Part shown: positions 21,682 through 32,279 of the stretch, piece after piece
Numbering within the stretch: position 1 is the first letter of the stretch
How the letters are laid out: each line of letters begins with the position of its first letter
Source of the DNA: Lepas anatifera
Taxonomy: Eukaryota; Arthropoda; Thecostraca; Lepadidae
DNA: 64,000 nt
Reading direction: 5' to 3'
Assembly: GCA_034440635.1 (NCBI GenBank)
Contig: JAOTON010000386.1
Coordinates: 806,001-870,000, forward strand
Notes under the pieces: model-generated
Told to the model about the DNA's origin: nothing
What the model saw: the letters and a program-made list of their open reading frames with translations, nothing else
Databases searched by the model: none
Position numbers and translations under genes: made by a program

Positions 21682-22140
21682 CTAGAGTGGTGACCTTGCC
21701 CGAGGTGGTGGAGCAATGCCTCCCATTATGGATGCTTCCAACACAACAGAGTTTCGAGGTCCACCGGAGGGTGAACGATCCGAAGCGCCCGGCATCTTAA
21801 TACTCGAACGTCTGGAGCGACTCCCATCCGCTCCCACAGGTGGCAGGCTTGCTCGACGTGAATCATACCCCACACCAGCAATGGAATGCCTCGGCCGCGG
21901 CGAAGCAGCCCGCAGAATTTCGGGGCTTTTTATTCGTTCCACTGTTTCACCCGTGGATATGGGAGAGAATGTTAATCTGAGCGGTTCTACTGCTGTGTCC
22001 TCGACGACGGTAGGCGTTGATTCAAGTGGTGCCTTTGGTTCTTCGGGCTGCTCTTGTTCATCGTTTTCGACGTCATGATTTTCAGTGGTTTGCTCAGATT
22101 TGGGTCGGCATATAACAGGGACTGCAAGCTTTCCGCCCAT
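21682..22140 (-). CDS. putative single-copy coding exon, Ser/Arg-rich protein of unknown function
   Basis: A 152-codon minus-strand ORF with an ATG in good context (AACGATGG) at 22140. Its composition is unlike the neighbouring repeats: an acidic Glu/Pro stretch (residues about 20-50), then repeated basic-Ser motifs RRASL, SRRSSIKM and PRPRHS that look like basophilic kinase sites. There is no transposon motif, no signal peptide and no membrane segment. Just before the TAG stop (21684-21682) the sequence reads CAAG followed by GTCACC, so it could instead be a first coding exon spliced at about 21697. I do not recognise the family. Low-complexity Ser/Arg/Pro content means spurious coding is still possible. 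Confidence 0.45.
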   Translation of the reverse strand: MGGKLAVPVICRPKSEQTTENHDVENDEQEQPEEPKAPLESTPTVVEDTAVEPLRLTFSPISTGETVERIKSPEILRAASPRPRHSIAGVGYDSRRASLPPVGADGSRSRRSSIKMPGASDRSPSGGPRNSVVLEASIMGGIAPPPRARSPL

Positions 22141-23819
22141 CGTTAATGGTAGCAGACGTGTTCCATAACGTATAACGTTTAAGAGTCTGCTTTACTTGGG
22201 TGCTTTCAAACAGAAAATAAAACGCGCACTATCTGACGTCTCTGCACATCCTGTGCATCAGGTACGAAAATTGAGGGCGCTTAATTATATAAGTTACCCA
22301 ACATTATTGCAATCCTGTTGATATATGATGACGAATACAAAATTTAAGACTGCTGCTCGTGCATTTTTTATTCCTCTTTTCCGCAGATCTTGCGGCTGCA
22401 ACTTTCCCCAAAAATTGTGTAATAATTGTATATGATAGGGTATGCCCTATGATATTCAGGTGTCGCAACCCATCAGAACTTTTGAAGGATTTTAATTCAA
22501 AGTCGAAAAAGGTCGGACGTGTTGACTGATTTGCGCACCCTGCTCACATCAATGCACAGGCATTTTCTCTGAAAATCTTCTCAGGTAGAAGGTCCTAGCA
22601 CACGATATCTATCGTGTATAAATCTGCTATCACATGCAAAATATCTGACGCTTTGGCACTACACCAATCACTCGCGCCATAAACTGTCCCCTGATACGTA
22701 TACACGTCCCGCAAAGCATGACGGGGTAGACGAATCTAGATTTATATATGATGTGCATGCAACATGATGCGTGTCCCGGCATCACCAATCAGTATGTTAC
22801 GCGGCTCCAGAGGTGCAGAAACATGCCAACTAGGCTACTGGAGTTTGTGACACATTTACGAAAATCGAGGTGCATTAGTGTGACAAAATAGCGATCCTGA
22901 CTGTATGGTTCAAAATCAAACCCCATATTTTCGAAATACAGAATCGAGCGTGTAGCGATTATTTTAATTTAGCAACTCTGTCCTTCAATTGCACAGCGTA
23001 CCATCAGTGATACAATATTGGTACTGTGTTCAGTTTCTACTAAAACGAGGGACCCCCGCTGCAGAAAACCCGGAAACCGCTGTCACAGTTGCCAGATTTT
23101 AACATGCAGCCCAATGGTGCCGATTGTTAGTAGTTGCCAGAAAGTTGCCGCCTAGATGCCCGAAATGTGACAGTCATTTTTTTTTAGAAATACACGATTG
23201 TTGGTATATTTAAGGCATTAAAGATAACGCAGATACGTTATCAAGTACTTCTCTGTCCATTTTGTCAGGTTAAATAATATTTAAAGTTTGAGTCTCTTCG
23301 ATTTAGTGGTCCTTATTTCTTTGAATTTAGTATTAAGTACGCCTAAAAGCTACTAAGAAAAGTACTAAATGAGTGAAATGAATAAGCATAGCTGGGCAGC
23401 AATTCTACCTAAACTACGCAACAGCGACAAGACAAGTTCGAAATGGTTATGTGATGTAGAGCTTGCCAAACAATTTTAAACAGGTGGGAAGCTATTTCTT
23501 TTGAGGGCATATTTATTAGGTATATCTGAGATAAGTGCAGTCTAAAACTAGCTGGAATAAATAGTGCACTAGGAATAAAATGCACTTCAACATATCAAAC
23601 TTGGTTTTTCATTCCTTAGCTTGCTTGTGCTTTACCTTACTTGTGCCCTAGATCAAGATTGGCTAGGTAGATTTTAGATTTGTAGCTGGAGGAACTTGGG
23701 AGAGTTGGCGCCAGCAACATACTGGCAACAACAGTAATTCAGGTGAGATTTCATGATCAAATTATCATGTCAATATTGTACAGATAGCAAATGTGTGCCA
23801 ATGCAGTCCTTCGCAAAGT
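22141..23819. other. unannotated interval upstream of the 21.7-kb ORF
   Basis: AT-rich, no recognisable repeat, RNA gene or domain. It would include the promoter of the minus-strand ORF at 21682-22140, but I see no convincing core motif. Confidence 0.3.
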
Positions 23820-23945
23820 GTTAAAACCAGGGTTGGCATGTTTTTTACCACAGGGTGGTTTTTACCGGTATTTACCATGGTTAAAACCGGCTGGCATAAA
23901 CTAGTTTTTGCGAGTTTTTGGCACTTTTGCCACATTTTTAAGAAT
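23820..23945 (+). repeat. palindromic TTTACCGGTATTTACC repeat, copy 1
   Basis: Contains TTTTTACCGGTATTTACC, TGGTTAAAACC and GGCATAAACTAGTTTTT, shared with 30366-30500. ACCGGT-centred palindromes dominate. No coding content; probably the end of an unclassified DNA transposon. Confidence 0.5.
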
Positions 23946-25376
23946 AAAAAGAAGATGGGAATTATCATTGATAATAAAAAATTCGTATATTTTATTTATT
24001 TATTAGGGCCACTCCCAACAGGCACATTTGCCCAATTATAGGGAGTATTGGTATGGGTGTTTAAGGATAGCCCTTATGCCTAAAAAAGGTCTTTCAATCG
24101 ACGTTACCCTTATACTCCCTTTTGAACGGTGCAGCGGCGCTATTCAGCATCATAGGAGTTCCTCATCGCTTAGCTGTCTTTCTTGACTTTTCGCTGGTAA
24201 GACCCAGCAAGAACTAATAAATATTATTTGAATATATTTTGAAATTCCATGGCTTAGGTCAAAGAATGGTTAAAAAATTTTTAGAGCTGCTTTTCAGTCC
24301 CATTACGATACAGTAATTGACTTTAAACTAATTGCATAATATTTATAATGTATCGATAATGTATTTGTGCTCCCGCTGTTTGAACGCTCCTTGCCACACA
24401 AAGCAAAATAATCAGCACCGACCATTGAAACATACCAAACCAAGTATGATACAACATCAATTAGCATGTTAATGCTTGAATGAGCCCAGCATATGTATAG
24501 ATAATCGCCTCAATGAAACTTGAGAGTAGTGAGACCCAGCAGCAATGGAAGAGAATATTTAAGTCCTACGCTTTTAGGTGGCGACGCTCATGATATCATC
24601 AAATCTCATTTTCAAATTGCATAGACAATTTTTTCCTGAGAAGAATCTATTACAAAAAGCTTCGTTTTACTTTTAACAGCTACTTGCTCCCGATCACACT
24701 CAGCTCCAACGGAAGTTTTTTAGATATGTAGGGAGTGGAAAAATACTAGCCACGCATGGTGCCGCTTGAATGGGGTCCTTTTAATTAGGTGTCTCCCGTT
24801 CGCGCGAATAAAATTTCTGATCACCTGGCGCTCGTATGAAGGAAGTAAAATAATAGCTGCAACACGACAACTTGGAGGAAGACGGTAAAGATGGTACATA
24901 CGTATTTCCATTGAATCTTGTGATTTTATTTCTGAGCGTTCCCTTCGCAATTATGAGTTTCAATTACACACAATAATTATTCATACCCGCCCCATTGTGC
25001 CTCAGATCCACCTTCATCCAGTTCCAAATCCCAGGGCGCTAGGTGGGGAGCCGAAACTGAACGAGTTGGATTTTCCACTAAATTACGTGTTATTTTTTAC
25101 TTATGTATTTTCCCAATCACTTTTCAAGTAGTGCCTTTCCAGCCGAATTCAATAGCCCTGGTGTTTATGAACTCATCAAAAGTATGGAATTTAGAAAACT
25201 TCTCGTGGAAAATGCATTCCTATACTGTAAATATATAAATAAGTAAGGGATGTAATAGGGTTTTAATTGACTCTTAAAATATTACTCGAATATTCCACTC
25301 GCCGGCTATATTTTCCAATATGAATTTTGCACTTGGCATCGTGGCGCAAAACCAATTTCTGGCACACTGGATGTTC
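23946..25376. other. unannotated AT-rich interval
   Basis: No gene, RNA or repeat structure that I can support. Short ORFs only. Confidence 0.3.
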
Positions 25377-26575
25377 AACACGCGCATTGACGGAAGTCTG
25401 AGCGACTTTCGCATTGACGGGGGATACCCGCCGCCCCCTAAGATCTCGAGAACCACGCTAGATAGCGAAAAAGTAAACGGCGTTGCATAGTACATCCAAG
25501 TCTCTAGAGAAAAAAATCAACCTTTTTCAGGTCACAGTCTAGGTCACTTGAGGTCAAAACATACCACCATAGCGATAACATTTAAATAGAGATTTTCAGT
25601 CATTACATCTGACCTGGTAAAGTTAGAGCAAAAAAATGTAGGCCAGTAGAGTCCTCGCAGCAAGCCAAATCGAATGATTTGTAATATCACCTTGCTAGAT
25701 CAAATCAGGTCAAACCTAGAATTTGACCTGACCTGAGGTCAGGTCAAGGTCAAATTAGGTTAAAGGCATATCATTATAACTGCAGGGATAAGGCAAACCT
25801 AACGCCGTGATAATAAAAGCTCTGTCACCATTTATTGCTAAGTTATTCTGTTTAAACCATTTCCCCGTGCATTTCCAATGGAGAGGTCATGGCTCGTACC
25901 TGACCTTAGGTCATCGATATCAAAAATACCGGAATATATTTTAAAGAATATAGTGGGGCTATTATGTGATACGAGTTTCAATCGGATAAGTTTACATTGT
26001 TCTGAGTTCTGACTTATGCTATCTTAAATTTTTTGAGGTGAGGTCATCTGACCTGCACTGGTGACTTGAGCTGAGATGACCTAACCGTAAAATTTTGAAT
26101 AAAGTTGTAAAATGATCAGATACAAGGTATACCAGGAATGACGGCGCTGCGCGCCGCTGTTTTTATTTTATCTCCGAAAAACCCATGGGGAGGGTACCTG
26201 CCAGTGGCGGATCCAGGGGGGGCAAAAAGGCATTTGCCCCCGAATGGAAAATTTCGGGGCAAATCTATGTTTTTGCCCCCCCAAGTGATAGACCTCCTTT
26301 TTCCCCGACTCCTTTTTAGTTTATAAGCAAGATTTTGGTGCTTCAACTCTCAACTTCAAACAGAACCAGTTGAGTTCAGTGTAAATATTGGACCTTCGAC
26401 TGGAAAAAGTATCTCGAGCCCATATTTTTCTTCCCGTGAAGTTTTTTTTTTTGCTTTTCACTTCATACCCAAAATACCCACCGGCAAGTGATATTCTAGC
26501 GCAGCTTTCACGGCGTGACGTTTTTATGGACCGGCTAGATCTACCACTGGTACCTGTCCCCGTCAATGCGCGGGT
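25377..26575. mobile_element. TTAA-family TIR element (copy d) with nested MITE
   Basis: Left end AACACGCGCATTGACGG with a second GCATTGACGGGGG module about 25-30 bp in. Right end CCCCGTCAATGCGCGGGTT. Ends are flanked by TTCAA/TTGAA rather than clean TTAA, so the target site is mutated or different. The interior shares the CTCGAGAACCACG...GTAAACGGCGTT block with copy a and contains AGGTCA clusters (25510-25760). A GC hairpin ACGGCGC-TGC-GCGCCG lies at about 26142-26157. A hAT-type MITE is inserted at 26202-26549. Confidence 0.7.
26202..26549 (+). mobile_element. hAT-type MITE (CAGTGGCGGATC family), complete
   Basis: 348 bp from CAGTGGCGGATCCAG to CTAGATCTACCACTG, imperfect 15-bp TIRs. Flanks are GTACCTGC (26194-26201) and GTACCTGT (26550-26557), an 8-bp duplication with one mismatch, as expected for the hAT superfamily. 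Relatives at 5534-5775 (inverted, truncated) and 31191-31557. Non-coding. Confidence 0.8.
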
Positions 26576-27865
26576 TGAACTCCCCCTTGAACTCGGCTCC
26601 TCGAAGAAGCAAAAAAAAAACGTGAAACCGCTGAATAGCCCACGAAAAATTATGAGGATACTAAGTCAGTAACTTTTTTGTTCAGGTTAATACTGAGGTC
26701 ATGATGAATCAAAGAAGTAAAAGTTTTGAAAATACTTTCTTAATCAAGCGCCTGACTGGGTTAACTTGGAGCCGATATTCAAGCGTCATTAAATTCCTCT
26801 CATTACAGCAAAGCGAGTGATACTACCATTTTAATACAATAAGTCCTTTTAAGCCGTAGGTATGTTCAGAAATAGAGCGATTTTTTACCATCTTGCTTTT
26901 TCTACATGCATTTTCAATGGATATGCATGACACGTATTTTACCTTAGATCTGCGATATAAAAAATCCCGGAATAAATTTTCTAGCCCCCGTTGGGTCTAT
27001 TATGTGATATGTCAGATCGATAGATCCTGACTTATGCAATTTTTAAACATTTTATGAGGTAAGGTCTCTTGCCCTGGCCTGGTAACCTGGCATGAAATTA
27101 CCCCAAATAATAATTTTCAGGAAAGTTGCGTATTTGGTCAAAAATAAGTGATGCCAGGTACGGCGGCGCCTTGCGCCGCTGTTTTCCGGCAGCGTTGGAA
27201 AAACCCGAGATGTGTTCAAACACCATCTCCCCACCAGGACGAGAAAAGTACAGTGAAATTACTCACATTGCTGTAGCTTAACCCGGCGAATAGTTAGGAA
27301 ATGATTTCATGGGCCCATATGGCGTCTGTTGCCTGTATTTTGATTTTGGATCCCCATGTCAGGATATAAAATATGATAGGTACATAAAAATACTTGGTTG
27401 GTGGTAGAGGGTCAACCAATTTGTCCCAGTCCAGTACAGTTAGCGAGGAATCCTGACCAGAGAATTGTCAATGATATTGAAACATTCCTAATTATCTCCC
27501 CAGATTCGCATAATCAACAGCATAAGATCTCCAAAGCAATCGACATGCCGCGTTAAGCAAGCAATTAAAGAACCTTGACTTCTTTATAATTGAATTTTAC
27601 AGCAGAGAAAGTCCAACGCTTTGCTTGAATATCAAATGTCATTAAATTAAATCGGTTTCTGAACACCTACTACCTGAGGAGGGTTTAAAGTGCACTATTA
27701 AGAAATGCCACTGTTCTGTTTGCTCAGTCAGCAAAATCGACAAAGTCAGCAAAAAAGATTTAATGGCCGAAAAACTGAATTTACATGTTATCCCTATGAC
27801 GGCATGTTTTGACCTCTCGTGACCTTGAATGTGACCTGACAAAAAATGGTTAAAGTGTTTTCGAT
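26576..27865. other. mostly unannotated; diverged TTAA-family segment at about 27040-27215
   Basis: 27040-27215 resembles the right part of the TTAA family: ACCTGGCATGA-like words, then GTACGGCGGCGCCTTGCGCCGC and AAAAACCCGAG. It has no clean end. The remainder shows no recognisable features. Confidence 0.35.
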
Positions 27866-28130
27866 GGAGAAGTAGATGGACAGCCCAACGCCGTTTACCG
27901 TTTTTCGCTACCTACCGTGGTTCTCGAGATCTTAGGGGGCGGGTACCCCCCGTCAATGCGAAGATGGCTCAGACCCCCGTCAATGCGCGTGTTAGAATTT
28001 TCACAGAAGTTGTAGAAATGATGAGGGAAAAGGTATCCGAGTACGGCGGCGCTACGCGCCGCCGTTTTACTACTATCTCCGAAAAACCCGAGGTGGGCGG
28101 AAACCCGCCCCCCGTCAATGCGCGTGTTAA
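27866..28130. mobile_element. TTAA-family right end plus inverted left-end segment (copy e, rearranged)
   Basis: 27869-27995 is an inverted copy of the left terminal region of copies a and d (CAACGCCGTTTACC, GGTTCTCGAGATCTTAGGGGG, CCCCGTCAATGCG, spacer, CCCCGTCAATGCGCGTGTTA). It is followed by a right-end segment with hairpin ACGGCGGCGC-TAC-GCGCCGCCGT at 28043-28065 and terminus CCCGTCAATGCGCGTG plus TTAA at 28127-28130. The arrangement implies two overlapping insertions or an inversion. The final TTAA overlaps the first bases of the MITE that starts at 28129. Confidence 0.6.
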
Positions 28131-29613
28131 AGGGAATGTGGCACCTTGGTCGAATCCTGGAATTTAGTGAAATTAAGGGAAATGTTTGCTGAAAATCAAG
28201 GAGGCGTCCATGATTTCTCTGGAAAAATTACAATAAGCTCAATATTTTGATTTTTAAAATGCTTCTCTAGAAAAGAAATAAATATCTGCCTGTCGATGAT
28301 GTCATGATCTGGCAACCACCACCATATTAACCCGCGCCCCACCGGGGGTCCGGCGCCAACTTCGCCCCACCGGGGGGGCCATCGATGGCCCCCCTCTAAC
28401 TCCGAAAATATGGGCGTTAGCGCAAATCTGCAAAATGCAATAGAAAGCTCGTGTGAATTCAGTAAGAAATTACTTCGCATGTTTTAGTGCTCAGGTCAAT
28501 GGTTTGACCTCCAGAGGTCAAATTAGGTCAAGATCGGCTATTTTCACTCAAATATGCAATGATTAAGCAAACTGGGCATAACTCTTATGTTATTAGAGCT
28601 ATTGAGGCCTGGTAAAGTACATTTGATAGCAAATTGCCTGTACTTTTTCCGCTATGTGGAACGTAAAGACCTCCCGCCAGTGGTTTGACCGCCAGAGGTC
28701 ACCTCGTGACCTAATATGACCTGAGGTCACGAAAGGTCAAAAAGTGACCTTGCCGTATATCAAATGAAAGCCAGTGACAAGACAAACACGATGGTGTTTG
28801 TTTCACTGCTCTAGCTCAATTAGGTCAAAAGTTATTGTCAAAATACTGTTTTTGACCTCCGGTGACCTTGGATGACCTTGGAAAAGTCAAAGGGCAAATA
28901 TGACCCCTGGGATCCGTGAAAGGGTGTCCAAAAACGTTGTTCTGAGCAGTCTGAGTATTTGCAATCATTTTTGTGGCTTTTATATCATGAAATAGCTTTT
29001 CCCCATGCTTTTCCAATGGGAGAGGTCGCCTCGTGACCTGACCTCAGGGCACGAAATCGAAAAATCCCGGATATACACCTTGTAGACCCTGGAGGGGTCA
29101 TGAAGTGTAGGAAGTTTCAAATCGATCGACTTTGAAATGTAGCTCTTACAGAGCTCTAAATGTGAAGTGAGGTGACCTTGGTTGACCTCGTCTGGTGACC
29201 TGACCTTGGGTGACCCGGGGTAAAAAATTTCAGGGATGATGGGAAAATGATGCAGTGAGAGGTAGAGCCCTCAACCGCGGTGCTGCGCCTCGTCGTTTTT
29301 CTGCTATCCCGGAAAAACCTTAGGGGGCCCTCGATGGCCCCCCGGTGGGGCGAGGGTTAAATACGCTTCAAGAGTTTCGATTGGGTGATACTCACCGTGA
29401 CGCCAGCATATTTCGCCACACCAACAGCCATGACAACTGTCGCCTCTGCTGCTAAGGGTACATGATGGGTACATTTCAGGTAGGCTTCAGCTTTTTTCTA
29501 CGGAAATCTCGAGTTCCATGACAAATGATGCATCGAGTACCAGGTTTTCCGACTTGCTTTACAACTTGGCCATCTCAGCTAAAATCACGTTATGAAAGTG
29601 CCACATTCCCTTT
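28129..29613. mobile_element. GGGAAYGTGGCAC MITE split by a TTAA-type element
   Basis: Left terminus AAAGGGAATGTGGCACCTTGG, right terminus GTGCCACATTCCCTTT. With the insertion 28327-29360 removed it is about 455 bp and collinear with the uninterrupted copy at 40233-40688. Non-coding. The terminal AAAGGGAAYGTGGCAC TIR does not let me name a superfamily. Confidence 0.8.
28327..29360. mobile_element. TTAA-flanked TIR element (copy f), inserted in the MITE
   Basis: TTAA at 28327-28330 and at 29357-29360. Just inside are CCCGCGCCCCACCGGGGG on the left and, inverted, CCCTCGCCCCACCGGGGGG on the right. The interior (28490-29220) holds about 20 perfect AGGTCA/TGACCT hexamers by eye, several in DR4 spacing: 28707/28717, 28724/28734, 28863/28873, 29173/29183. 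Non-coding. Removing the element plus one TTAA leaves exactly the length of the uninterrupted MITE, proving TTAA target duplication. Confidence 0.85.
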
Positions 29614-29951
29614 AAAAATGAGAGGAATAATCAGTTTCTATTCATAATACTGGACAAAAATATATCAAAGGCCCAAAGCAGACGCGTATTCAGACATTGG
29701 AACCCAAGTGCCCATCAGTAAAGAAGAGATGTAGGATTTGGCAATGTTTGAAACCAGGCTGATTTTCTAATATCACTTTACCAAGTTTTTAGTGACGTAC
29801 GTCTGGTACATACGAATTACAATTTATCACTTTTGACATTTTCCAGGGTTTTGGGTGTAAGCCGGTTATTCATAGCATTCTGAACCATGATACCTATAAG
29901 ATAAAATACCTGCTTACACACCAGTCTTGACCAGAGACCATGCCAATGCCA
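29614..29951. other. unannotated interval
   Basis: No recognisable feature. Confidence 0.3.
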
Positions 29952-30360
29952 TCATTCAATCAATTAATCAATCAATCAATTTTTATTTCATTTTCCATAT
30001 AGACAGGTGAATAGAAGCAAAGGAGAAGAATAGCAGATAAGAAACATGAGAAAGGCAGCAATAGTCATACAGTAACGTAAAAGTGAGGTCGGTGAGTATG
30101 TTATGAGATCCCGAAAAAATAATCACAATGATGGTCAGCAGAAATAACACAAAAAACAAAAAACACCACAGAAAAGCAAAAAAAGAAGAAGAAGAAACAA
30201 TACAAAACAAAGTCAGCGACCAGATAATCCAAAACACGCCTAACAAAAAGAACAAAATGACAAAAAAACTGAACAAAATGACAAAAAAACTAACAAATTA
30301 CTTGCTTCACATTTACAACTGCTCTATGGTCTTTAAACGTATTTCTGGTCTATCATTGTC
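29952..30360 (-). repeat. possible LINE 3' end (ATCA/GATT tail) with A-rich flank
   Basis: The sequence CAATCAATTAATCAATCAATCAAT followed by TTTTTATTTCATTTTCC reads on the minus strand as AAATAAAAA and then a GATT tandem, the layout of a LINE 3' terminus with polyadenylation signal. Upstream (30120-30300 on plus) is A-rich with many AAAAAC words. No LINE protein is visible, so the assignment is tentative. Confidence 0.35.
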
Positions 30361-30365
30361 AGTTT

Positions 30366-30500
30366 AAAGGTTTTTGCCACTTTTTGCCAGTTTTTGTCAC
30401 TTTTTCGTGGTAAATACCGGTATTTACCAGTTTATCCCACTGACTGGTATAAACCTAGTTTTTACCGGTATTTTGCCAAATCTGGTTAAAACACACACTG
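30366..30500 (+). repeat. palindromic TTTACCGGTATTTACC repeat, copy 2
   Basis: Contains a perfect 20-bp palindrome at 30409-30428 and the TTTGCCA/TTTTTGCCAC and ATAAACCTAGTTTTT words shared with 23820-23945. Confidence 0.5.
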
Positions 30501-30970
30501 GAGAGGGGCCTGGTACTAACGTGCACTGGAGGGGGCCTAGTAGACCCCCTTTTCATCTCAGAAAATCACAGAAAATCTCAAAAAAGAAAGAGACTTCGAA
30601 AAATGCTGGTTGGGGGTGTGTTGCTTACTACCAGTGGTAGTAAGCAGCACACAGGACCTGAACTGCATGGAGTTAAATCAGTATTTTGACTACACTGGAT
30701 CTTTCTTTGGTATGAGACTTCCAATACCTCTGTACCTATTAGGCCAATAGACATAATTTTACATCTATGCAGGGTAGTTGCCTCACAGTTTTTACTCCAA
30801 GAAGGAACGACCGGGCAGGTGATAATCGGGTGTTGGGCGCAAATTTTGAGCATTTGATCTCTATAAAGATGCTACCTAAGGTCCACTTTACCAACAAATT
30901 TTAGGTAGATCCAAATCCTATGTTGACATTGACATGTTTGTCCTTTTTTATATGTGAGATAGAAGTTCAG
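30501..30970. other. unannotated interval
   Basis: No recognisable feature apart from a short G-rich duplicated phrase (CACTGGAGAGGGGCCTGGTA and CACTGGAGGGGGCCTAGTA) at 30497-30545. Confidence 0.3.
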
Positions 30971-31190
30971 TGGGGGGGCAGGGGTGTAATTTTCCCAAAA
31001 TCTTTGGGGGTGCTCAGCCCGTGGGGGCGGCATCCCATAGGGGCGGCGGCGTTGCAAGGGCGGCACCCCTTCATTGCACCAAATCTCATCGCTTTTTAGC
31101 GCCTTTTATAGCACAGGGCACACTCTATTTTAATTTTGGGCAGGTATTATACAGCGTTTGCCAAACACGTTTGCTTTTTGGCAACATCTC
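30971..31190 (+). mobile_element. left terminus of a hAT-like element (CAGGGGTGTAATTTTC)
   Basis: A run of seven G is followed by CAGGGGTGTAATTTTCCC, then TCTTTGGGGGTGCTCAGCCC and GGGGCGGC repeats. The inverse of this terminus is present at about 46500-46553, and a decayed one near 43985-44020. The segment runs into a hAT MITE at 31191. Confidence 0.55.
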
Positions 31191-31557
31191 AACAGTGGAT
31201 GTCCCAAAATTTATCCCCAACGGAAAAGCTCGGGGCAAAACTATGTTTTGCCCCCGCCCCAAAGTGATCGACCTCCTTTTCCCCGACTCCTTTTAAGTTT
31301 ATAGGCAAGATTTTGGTGCTTCAACTCTCACCTCCAAACAGAACCAGTTAAGTTCAGTGTAAATATTAGGCCGTGGACTGGTAAAAGTATCAAGAGCCCA
31401 TCTTTTCCATCCCGTGACGTTTTTTTCCTTTTCGCCTCAAATACCCTAAATTAGACCGGAAAGTGATAATGTAGCGTAGGTTTCACGGCGTGACTTTTTT
31501 TTTCCACTTTTGACTTTGGTTTGCCCCTCCCAGACCGACCGGCTAGATCCGTCACTG
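31191..31557 (+). mobile_element. hAT-type MITE (CAGTGGCGGATC family), copy 3
   Basis: Same orientation and block order as 26202-26549: GGGGCAAA.CTATGTTTTGCCCCC, AGTGATCGACCTCCTTTTCCCCG, GCAAGATTTTGGTGCTTCAACTC, AACAGAACCAGTT, GTGTAAATATT, and terminus CTAGATCCGTCACTG. The left terminus is degenerate (CAGTGGATGTCCC), so the left border is approximate. Confidence 0.7.
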
Positions 31558-31849
31558 CATCCCAAAGCTACATATACGTCTTAAAAGAATCCAAATGAGT
31601 TGTAAATTTACTCACGATTGAACTATATCAGTTTTGCGGGGTCAAATTTTACCTTCGGAATGGCAGAGTAGATGGAAACTGAAACGAAAGCAAAGGACTT
31701 AATCACTATGTGAAAAGAAAGCAAAACACCGACAGCACTCCAAACAATGCATGTATTATTTTGTAAATATTAATAAATATGCTAACTCCGCTGTACCCGT
31801 AAATGCCCTTTAGTTTTTCCCTAGCCCCTTTATTGTTTACCCTAACACA
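31558..31849. other. unannotated interval
   Basis: AT-rich, no recognisable feature. Confidence 0.3.
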
Positions 31850-32090
31850 CAGAGGCGGCAAGAAGCAGTGCTGCATAACTGCCCAGGGTGGCAGTAATGG
31901 ACCAATAACGGCACAAATTAGAATGAAAGTGATAATCTCGGGGCGACAGCGATTGGCCGGGTCGGCAAGAAACAGGGCAAAGTCATAAGTCGAGGGCGGT
32001 AGTGATAAGACAGGAGCATTAGCTATGAACTAGGAGCAGCGCGAATCAGAGTGGAAGTGATAAGGCGAGGGCAGCAGTGAGATACATAGA
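31850..32090 (+). repeat. degenerate GGCGGCAGTGATAAGCC minisatellite
   Basis: Roughly ten poorly conserved units of about 20-22 bp (AGGCGGCAAG, GGGCGGTAGTGATAAG, GGGCAGCAGTGAG). They match the much cleaner array at 45010-45870. Confidence 0.6.
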
Positions 32091-32279
32091 TATATAGATA
32101 GATATTGAGCTCTCCATAATGCATGACTTTTCAGCCCTCAATCACAAGCACACATAGGAGTAAGCACCTTCGTAAGCCAGGCAATACTTTACACAGCATG
32201 ACCGTTGTAGATAAAAACAATTTCAACAAGTCAGTTCATTTCTAGCCTATCCTCTTTCCCAACTGCCTGCTATACATAT

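Noticed and set aside
28043..28130. Helitron interpretation of the TTAA family (3' hairpin near the end)
   Set aside because: Elements have two inverted termini and duplicate TTAA; Helitrons have neither.
30128..30367. Lys/Asn-rich ORF
   Set aside because: A-rich low-complexity flank of a probable LINE tail; no domain.
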